DNA of 11,181 nt from Pelagophyceae sp. CCMP2097 (Eukaryota; Sar; Pelagophyceae). The position numbers and the translations under genes are program-made. Positions 7,250 to 11,181 of the stretch are shown here, piece after piece; within the stretch, counting starts at the first letter, position 1; the number at the start of each line of letters is the position of its first letter. Location: contig MU657467.1 of the NCBI GenBank assembly GCA_026770575.1, forward strand, positions 11,693 to 22,873. The letters run 5' to 3'. The notes under the pieces were generated by a model that saw nothing but the letters and a program-made list of their open reading frames with translations, did no database searches and was not told the DNA's origin.

Positions 7250-7310
7250 CCGGCCAATTGAGACAGACGTTAGGGGCACTGTGCCCGAACGTTATGTCCA
7301 AATTGGCCGG
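7250..7310. repeat. 61-bp interrupted hairpin
   Basis: CCGGCCAATT at 7250-7259 pairs with AATTGGCCGG at 7301-7310. Inside are further collinear pairs: GAC/GTC, ACGTT/AACGT, and a tip GGGCAC-T-GTGCCC. The small internal mismatches are roughly symmetrical, giving a pre-miRNA-like shape of about 60 nt. No second copy was found in the window. Confidence 0.6.
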
Positions 7311-7439
7311 CAATTCCTTGCCTCCAAAGTAGGCTACTAAAATTTCGCGGTTTGAGACGTTTCTTCTTCGCGCGCTGGTCTCCGAGGCGCCAACTAATAC
7401 GACTGGAGGGGGCGGCAAGAGCGCACGCGCTAAAAAAAG

Positions 7440-8048
7440 TTATCTTCGGCGATTTATGTTGTGCAAATTCGACAGTGGGTGTGTTTCACTGTGCTGGCCC
7501 AAGCACCGCGCCTGGTCGGCCGGCGCGCTCTGCTGTGACGGCGCATGCGCGCGCGGCGGCTGCGGCGCGTGCGGGAACACAAGCGTGGAGAGGAGCGCCA
7601 CGCGAATCCAAGCCTGGCCGACCGGCGCGGGAAACCTATGCTTCTTGAACGCAGAGTTTCTCCGAGCACATGCGCGCCACTCGCACATCATCTTTGCCGC
7701 TGGGGCAACAACCACAACGGGTTCACAATCACTGGGGCCATTCAGGCATGCCGCTCGGGCGGCGTCCCACTCGGGGTCACTGGAGCCATTCAGGCTTACC
7801 ACTCGGGCGCCCTCAACGGGGTTTGCCACTCGGGCGCCCACTAACGGGTTTGAGCCATTCAGGCTTGTCACTCGGACGCCCACAGCGGGGTTTGCCACTC
7901 GGGCGCCCACAAAGGGGTTTGAGCCATTCAGGCTAGCCACTCGGGCACCCACTACGGGGTCAGTGGCTGCGATGAAGCTGCGTTGAAGGACGGAGCGGCG
8001 CAGCTGGGCCAACCCTCGCGCCACCCTCGCAGCCGCGCGCAGTAGCAT
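7440..8048 (-). CDS. Candidate repeat protein with presequence-like N-terminus
   Basis: The reverse-strand ATG at 8048 opens 202 residues ending at 7440. The frame is open further upstream to a GTG at 8153, but that part overlaps dispersed repeat B, so the ATG is preferred. The first ~25 residues (MLLRAAARVARGLAQLRR, then SVLQRSF) are rich in Arg, Ala and Leu and lack acidic residues, as in mitochondrial presequences. Next come 23-residue repeats of the type SLNGSNP-VGARVANP-VG-RV, encoded by the 69-bp minisatellite. The tail is Ala/Arg/Pro-rich. Codons in this frame are GC3-rich. Against coding: repeats with a period divisible by three keep several frames open on both strands, changes between units are mostly amino-acid-altering, and no family is recognised. 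Confidence 0.28.
   Translation of the reverse strand: MLLRAAARVARGLAQLRRSVLQRSFIAATDPVVGARVASLNGSNPFVGARVANPAVGVRVTSLNGSNPLVGARVANPVEGARVVSLNGSSDPEWDAARAACLNGPSDCEPVVVVAPAAKMMCEWRACARRNSAFKKHRFPAPVGQAWIRVALLSTLVFPHAPQPPRAHAPSQQSAPADQARCLGQHSETHPLSNLHNINRRR
7734..7970. repeat. 69-bp minisatellite with internal sub-repeat
   Basis: Units beginning GAGCCATTCAGGCT start at 7783, 7852 and 7921, exactly 69 bp apart, preceded by a diverged partial unit beginning GGGGCCATTCAGGC at 7734. Each unit contains two copies of a shorter motif CCACTCGGGCGCCCAC followed by ACGGGGTTTG. The third unit is truncated at about 7970. Confidence 0.9.
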
Positions 8049-8117
8049 GCTGCATAGGCGCAGGTCTCGCTCTTCTGGAGAAAAGGTTACGCGCGCATAG
8101 AACTGCGAATTAGACAG

Positions 8118-8474
8118 ACGCACATGCCCATCTGCTTGGCTCTCATGAAGCACGTATTGGCCCTTTTATACGAAGCACCCACACGGGAATGGCAAGTCTC
8201 TTGATAAAATGTCGGAATGGTATTCATTCTCGGTGACGCCTGGCTAGAGGAGGCCCATGGCCACCTCCTGGCGCAAGAGAATGAATACCATTCGACAATT
8301 TGACCGACTTACGACCATAGCCGCCTTGGTGGTCTTGTAGGGGCGCGCAGTGCCCTTAGAGCAAGTGTTTTGGGGATGTGCAGAGACCAGACAAGGAACC
8401 GTACGATGGCACCAAAATCAGCTCCATAGCTCCCACTGTCAACGCGGACAAGGCGGGCTAAATCGCATATTTTA
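8118..8474 (+). repeat. Dispersed structured repeat, copy B
   Basis: This is the second copy of the repeat at 6175-6517, in the same orientation. The central arms are 8211-8231 and 8277-8296. Their outer bases (GTCGGAAYGGT) are shared with copy A, but the inner bases differ completely (ATTCATTCTC here, GTGTCCT in A) and are nonetheless perfectly complementary within each copy. The loop contains GGAGG/CCTCC pairing and shares GGCTAGAGG with copy A. The side stems are kept: CGTAT/ATACG (8153-8172), TGGTCT/AGACCA (8330-8335 with 8384-8389) and AGGGGC/GCCCTT (8339-8357). Unlike copy A, no 89-bp hairpin repeat follows it. Confidence 0.85.
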
Positions 8475-8677
8475 ATGTGCAAGGTCAAATCTCATTCTCA
8501 TGAGCTGAATCGCGGTTGAAACAGCCGTGCCGACGGCTGAGCCGCCGCGTGGGGTCCCATATGAGTTCCCATGAGCCCATATTGGATAGGCTGGACCCCA
8601 TACGGCCCCGTGGGATCCCATACGGAAGGGAAGCCCTTTGGGATTTTGGCGAATCGTTTCCGTTAACGGTACGCTAA
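8475..8677. other. Intergenic stretch with repeated CCCATA motif
   Basis: GGGTCCCATATGAG, CCCATGAG, CCCATATTGG, CCCCATACGG and TCCCATACGG follow one another between 8552 and 8630, and GGGGTCC/GGACCCC could pair. No gene was recognised. At 8650-8680 the sequence TTTCCGTTAACGGTACGCTAACAG could be a 3' splice site for the exon that follows. Confidence 0.45.
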
Positions 8678-8833
8678 CAGTGTGTGTTTACGGCGCGTCG
8701 AGCGATCCCATTTGAATTCGAGGCCACTGCCATGGCCGATACCGGGGCCGACGAGGATGCGGACGAGGACGATGAGATGGACTTGTCGCGCCGGCCCGTC
8801 GGCACGCTGAGCGCGACGGAGCTCGAGTACTAA
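8678..8833 (+). CDS. Short acidic C-terminal exon (orphan)
   Basis: A frame open from 8678, just after a TAA at 8675, ends in TAA at 8831-8833. The internal ATG at 8732 would give 33 residues: MADTGADEDADEDDEMDLSR followed by RPVGTLSATELEY. Codons are strongly GC3-biased (gcc, gac, gag, cgc, gtc, ctc, tac), like the segment at 1525-2064 and unlike the neighbouring DNA. The acidic run then a short hydrophilic tail looks like the C-terminus of a larger protein. A CTAACAG preceding 8681 fits a splice acceptor. No partner exon was located and the family is unknown. A small standalone protein from 8732 is the alternative. Confidence 0.4.
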   Translation, partial: QCVFTARRAIPFEFEATAMADTGADEDADEDDEMDLSRRPVGTLSATELEY

Positions 8834-9613
8834 ACCATGGCGCGCGCGCGGAGGGCAGCATTCGCATTTAGAATCGACACTTAATGGATTTGATTTGGTG
8901 CCGAGGCGCAATTTAGCGACACCGTGGAAGTTTGGGGCGCGGGCGCACAAAAAAAAACGAAACGCGGAAAGCCCCCCCAGCCGAGGCTGTCGAACCATAA
9001 ATAAATCTTATTTAATTCAGCACCCGAAGCTTTAAGGATTCTCTAAAGCTTTAAACTTCAGCCCAGTGTGGGTTCAAGGAAGCCTTGGTAGATGGCAATC
9101 GGGCGCGCCTGCGCGCGCGGAAGCGATGTTGCGCGCGCGGGCGACGGACCTCGGCGCGGATCGATGGCCCCAAGAAGCTGCGGGATCGGTTGGCTATGGA
9201 CCGAGAAAGGCCCGATCAAAGAAAACGCGCGGAGCAAGAGAGTACTTCGCGCGCGGGCCACAGGAGCCAGGGGCAAACGGCATTTTGCAGAAATTGGTTC
9301 ATAGGCACCCGACATCAGTTTCGAAGCAACGGCACTATCGGAGATCGATTGCGCTCATGCTCTCAAACCGCAACCGAGAAATATATGAATCAGGAAACCA
9401 ATTAGAGTGAAGGTCAATTTAAGAACCGGCTAACCGAAAAAAAAACAGAGGCCCGGTGACGCCGTTGTTTGCTGTTTTGACGCTGCAAGGGGACGCGCCT
9501 GGGTCCCCTCCGCACACCCCCAAATCGTGCCGTCCGCGGAGGACGCCTGTGAGAAATTTAGCATAGGCAGAGTCCGGACCGGGTATCGGTCCTTTAAAAA
9601 AACACTTGGCCAG
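8834..9613. other. About 780 bases without supportable gene
   Basis: Between 9060 and 9410 three overlapping plus-strand frames and one minus-strand frame are open at once, in CG-rich sequence with runs of GCGCGC, which points to composition rather than coding. AAGCTTTAA occurs twice near 9028 and 9047. A-runs lie at 8949-8956 and 9438-9446. Nothing was recognised. Confidence 0.45.
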
Positions 9614-9964
9614 ATGAAGAACCTTTTTTTTTTAATAAACATGGTATCGCCGAATATTGAAATGGAGGAGACACACAAGACTTTCAAGTACATAGCGCCA
9701 ACGAGCACGGCGCGGTCTTTTCGCTTGTCTAAGAAACTCGCTCGTACCTTTTGTCTAGACTACTTTTCAGATAGCGATAATTTATTTTGCGAAATCCACG
9801 TGCCGAACGGAGGCCCTCCGGAATCTTTGTGTTTCAATATGTGTTTGCGCCGCGACTTGCGCAATGTCGTCAGCCTCTTCCGACCATACCATGGTGACAC
9901 TTGGAGCATTGGAGTACTGTGTGTACAAAACCTGTGCAAACTTCGTGTTCGAGCCCGGTTTTGA
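9614..9964 (+). CDS. Hypothetical protein, 107-116 residues
   Basis: ATG codons at 9614 and 9641 are in one frame ending in TGA at 9962-9964, giving 116 or 107 residues. The 9614 start adds MKNLFFLIN, a short hydrophobic stretch encoded by a T-run. The 9641 ATG has the context aataaacATGG and is preferred slightly. The frame is also open upstream to 9527 without a better start. The middle reads like protein, with LARTFCLDYFSDSDNLFCEI and HVPNGGPPESLCFNM, and is rich in Cys, Phe and Leu. Codon use is not GC3-biased, unlike the other exon candidates, so it may be a foreign or mobile-element fragment, or chance. No domain was recognised. A perfect stem-loop starts seven bases after the stop. Confidence 0.35.
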   Translation: MKNLFFLINMVSPNIEMEETHKTFKYIAPTSTARSFRLSKKLARTFCLDYFSDSDNLFCEIHVPNGGPPESLCFNMCLRRDLRNVVSLFRPYHGDTWSIGVLCVQNLCKLRVRARF

Positions 9965-9971
9965 TTCACTC

Positions 9972-9993
9972 TTTTTGCCCCAAAGGGCAAAAA
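9972..9993. repeat. Perfect 9-bp hairpin just after the 9614-9964 frame
   Basis: TTTTTGCCC, loop CAAA, and GGGCAAAAA form a perfect stem. Its placement seven bases beyond the stop is suggestive of a 3'-end signal, but it does not match the histone-type stem-loop and the link is positional only. Confidence 0.6.
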
Positions 9994-10081
9994 AATATCG
10001 CCTTTTTTCCTTCTTCGCGCTCGCATTGGGGCCGTTTTCCGTACGCTTTACCGGCGGCGGCGCCGTAGAACTGCGGTACAT

Positions 10082-10250
10082 AAATTGACGCGGTTTTTAA
10101 ATTGACCTTTACTCTCTAGGTCCGGAGAGCTGAGTGGCAAATTGACGCGGTTCTTAAATTGGCCTTTACTCTATAGGTCCGGAGAGCTGAGTGGCAAATT
10201 GGCGCGGTTCTTAAATTGACCTTTGCTCTATAGGTCCGGAGGCTGAGTGG
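10082..10250. repeat. 57-bp tandem repeat, three copies
   Basis: Units start at 10082, 10139 and 10196 with AAATTGACGCGG or AAATTGGCGCGG, period 57 bp. The third unit is two bases shorter because GAGAG became GAG, and TAAATCC after 10250 begins a decayed fourth. Each unit holds two AAATTGRC motifs about 17 bp apart and the block AGGTCCGGAGAGCTGAGTGG. Identity between units is high, indicating recent amplification. Confidence 0.92.
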
Positions 10251-10849
10251 TAAATCCACCAGAATATCTACCTCAAACCCCCGGAAGCCAAAATCGAACA
10301 GAGCGACGAGGAGTCTGTTGCAGGGGCGATTTCGGCTACAAACGCGCGATGCGGGGGCAAGGTCCTCCGCCTTTCAAGGCGTGGTAACAGAGGCGCTTAG
10401 AAATCCGCCCTTTCAGCTTCTTTGGTTGGTTCTTGCCTATCGCCAAGGAATTATTCGCCTCAGTGCAAATTAGCTCGATCGTTTAAGGGGCAATAAATAA
10501 GATTTGAATCACACCTCTTTGTCTTTTTGGTTACCAGTTGGAATTTGCTCAACAAGGCGATTGCGGGCCTGTTTTCGCCCCCGCGATATCGCGCGCAAAG
10601 TTGCCCCTGCCCTTAATTGGCGCGGTATGCGATTTCCGTGATAGCGCTTTCGGGAGGTGCTACCCCGTGCCCTTTTAAAAATTCAGCGCGCATAGTTTTG
10701 GCAATAGAGAGCTTCAGCTCAAAGTGATACCCTATCGGATTCATATCCTATCGTATCCATCGGACAAGATCAAACTCATATCCTATAAGTGCAGTCAGTT
10801 TTCGAGAGGTAAAGGGCTTTTAAAGAAATGCTGGCGACGTCGCGGCGCA
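10251..10849. other. About 600 bases without recognisable gene
   Basis: No frame with coding bias was seen. CATATCCTAT-like motifs recur around 10740-10795 (tcatatcctatcgtatcc, ctcatatcctataag), a weak direct repeat immediately upstream of SINE-like copy 2. Confidence 0.4.
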
Positions 10850-11060
10850 TGACCGATTCGGCGATTGGCGGTTGATACGATCGTTATTGGGAATAGAGGT
10901 CGAGCAGGAGCCTCATTGGAATCATCATAGGAGAAGAAAGTGGTCGCGGGTTCGAATCTGGCCGGCCGCAAATAAAGCGATCAGTTTAAATGATTTTAAT
11001 TATTTACGTGGGCATAGCAATGGGATTTGTCTGTATCCTTCGCTCAGAGTCGGGTCCTCT
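10850..11060 (+). mobile_element. tRNA-like SINE-type repeat, copy 2
   Basis: The A-box-like TTCGGCGATTGG is at 10857-10868 and the B-box GGTTCGAATCT at 10949-10959, followed by GGCCGGCCGCA. The 33-bp core at 10896-10928 is identical to 6748-6780. The 3' body (10987-11059), including TTTAATTATTTACGTGGGCA and TGTATCCTTCGCTC, is shared with copy 1, and the A-rich interruption is reduced to a few bases. The 3' end passes straight into the 18-bp tandem repeat, as SINE tails often do with simple repeats. The acceptor-like pairing is weaker than in copy 1, so a functional tRNA is unlikely. Confidence 0.72.
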
Positions 11061-11065
11061 GCGCC

Positions 11066-11181
11066 GCGGCTACGCCGCTTGAGGCGGCTGCGCCGCCTGC
11101 GGAGGTTAAACCGCCTGCGCGGCTACGCCGCCTGCGGCGGCTACGCCGCCTGCGGCGGCTACGCCGCCTGAGGCGGCTGCG
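11066..11181. repeat. 18-bp self-complementary tandem repeat, runs off the window
   Basis: About six and a half copies of GCGGCTACGCCGCCTGCG are present. Units start at 11066, 11084, 11102, 11120 (one base short), 11137, 11155 and 11173. Each unit contains GGCGGC-TAC-GCCGCC, so each copy can fold by itself as well as pair with its neighbours. The third unit is diverged (ttaaa in the centre). It forms the tail of SINE-like copy 2 and continues past the right edge. Confidence 0.9.

Noticed and set aside
7734..7970. CRISPR array
   Set aside because: The units are contiguous 69-bp tandem repeats with shared sequence throughout, with no unique spacers.
8305..8335. TTACGACCATAGC in dispersed repeat B (AACGACCATAGC in A), resembling the 5' end of 5S rRNA
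   Set aside because: Only about a dozen bases match; the internal control region of 5S is absent downstream in both copies.
9060..9410. Three overlapping plus-strand frames and one minus-strand frame of 70-114 codons
   Set aside because: Simultaneous openness in CG-rich DNA with no codon bias or motif in any frame.

Overview
The window looks like repeat-dominated nuclear DNA from a eukaryote, probably a protist or alga with GC-rich exons. No bacterial-style operon, long intact gene, rRNA or reverse transcriptase is visible. It does hold hAT-type miniature transposons with perfect 8-bp target duplications, tRNA-like (SINE-like) repeats with pol III A/B boxes, several tandem repeats, foldback DNA, and short stretches with strongly GC3-biased codons that read like orphan exons. 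The species cannot be named from the sequence alone.

Layout. An 89-bp hairpin-bearing repeat at the left edge (4-92) recurs in inverted orientation at 6522-6610, with only two mismatches. Between the copies lie: a GC-rich stretch (110-1290); a nested inverted repeat (1290-1401); an orphan acidic, Trp-rich coding segment (1525-2064); two related hAT-type MITEs (2197-2628 and 2682-3236), the second carrying an apparently captured reverse-strand exon; about 1.4 kb without recognisable genes; a 156-bp tandem repeat that keeps a reverse-strand frame open (52-residue units); a 143-bp-arm foldback palindrome (5608-5936); and copy A of a ~350-bp dispersed repeat (6175-6517).

To the right of the second 89-bp copy are: tRNA-like/SINE-like copy 1 (6699-6980); a hairpin (7250-7310); a 69-bp minisatellite inside a reverse-strand frame whose ATG-initiated form starts with a presequence-like stretch (7440-8048); copy B of the dispersed repeat (8118-8474); a short acidic orphan exon ending in a stop (8678-8833); a 107-116 residue ORF followed directly by a perfect hairpin (9614-9993); a 57-bp tandem repeat (10082-10250); SINE-like copy 2 (10850-11060); and an 18-bp self-complementary tandem repeat running off the right edge.

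The most striking signal is the A/B dispersed repeat. Its flanks are conserved, but the arms of its central hairpin have different sequences in the two copies while staying complementary, and smaller stems around it are also kept. This covariation-like pattern suggests selection on a folded RNA or on a palindromic DNA structure. No set of genes here forms a recognisable pathway; the coding pieces are probably exons or captured fragments stranded among mobile and repetitive DNA.
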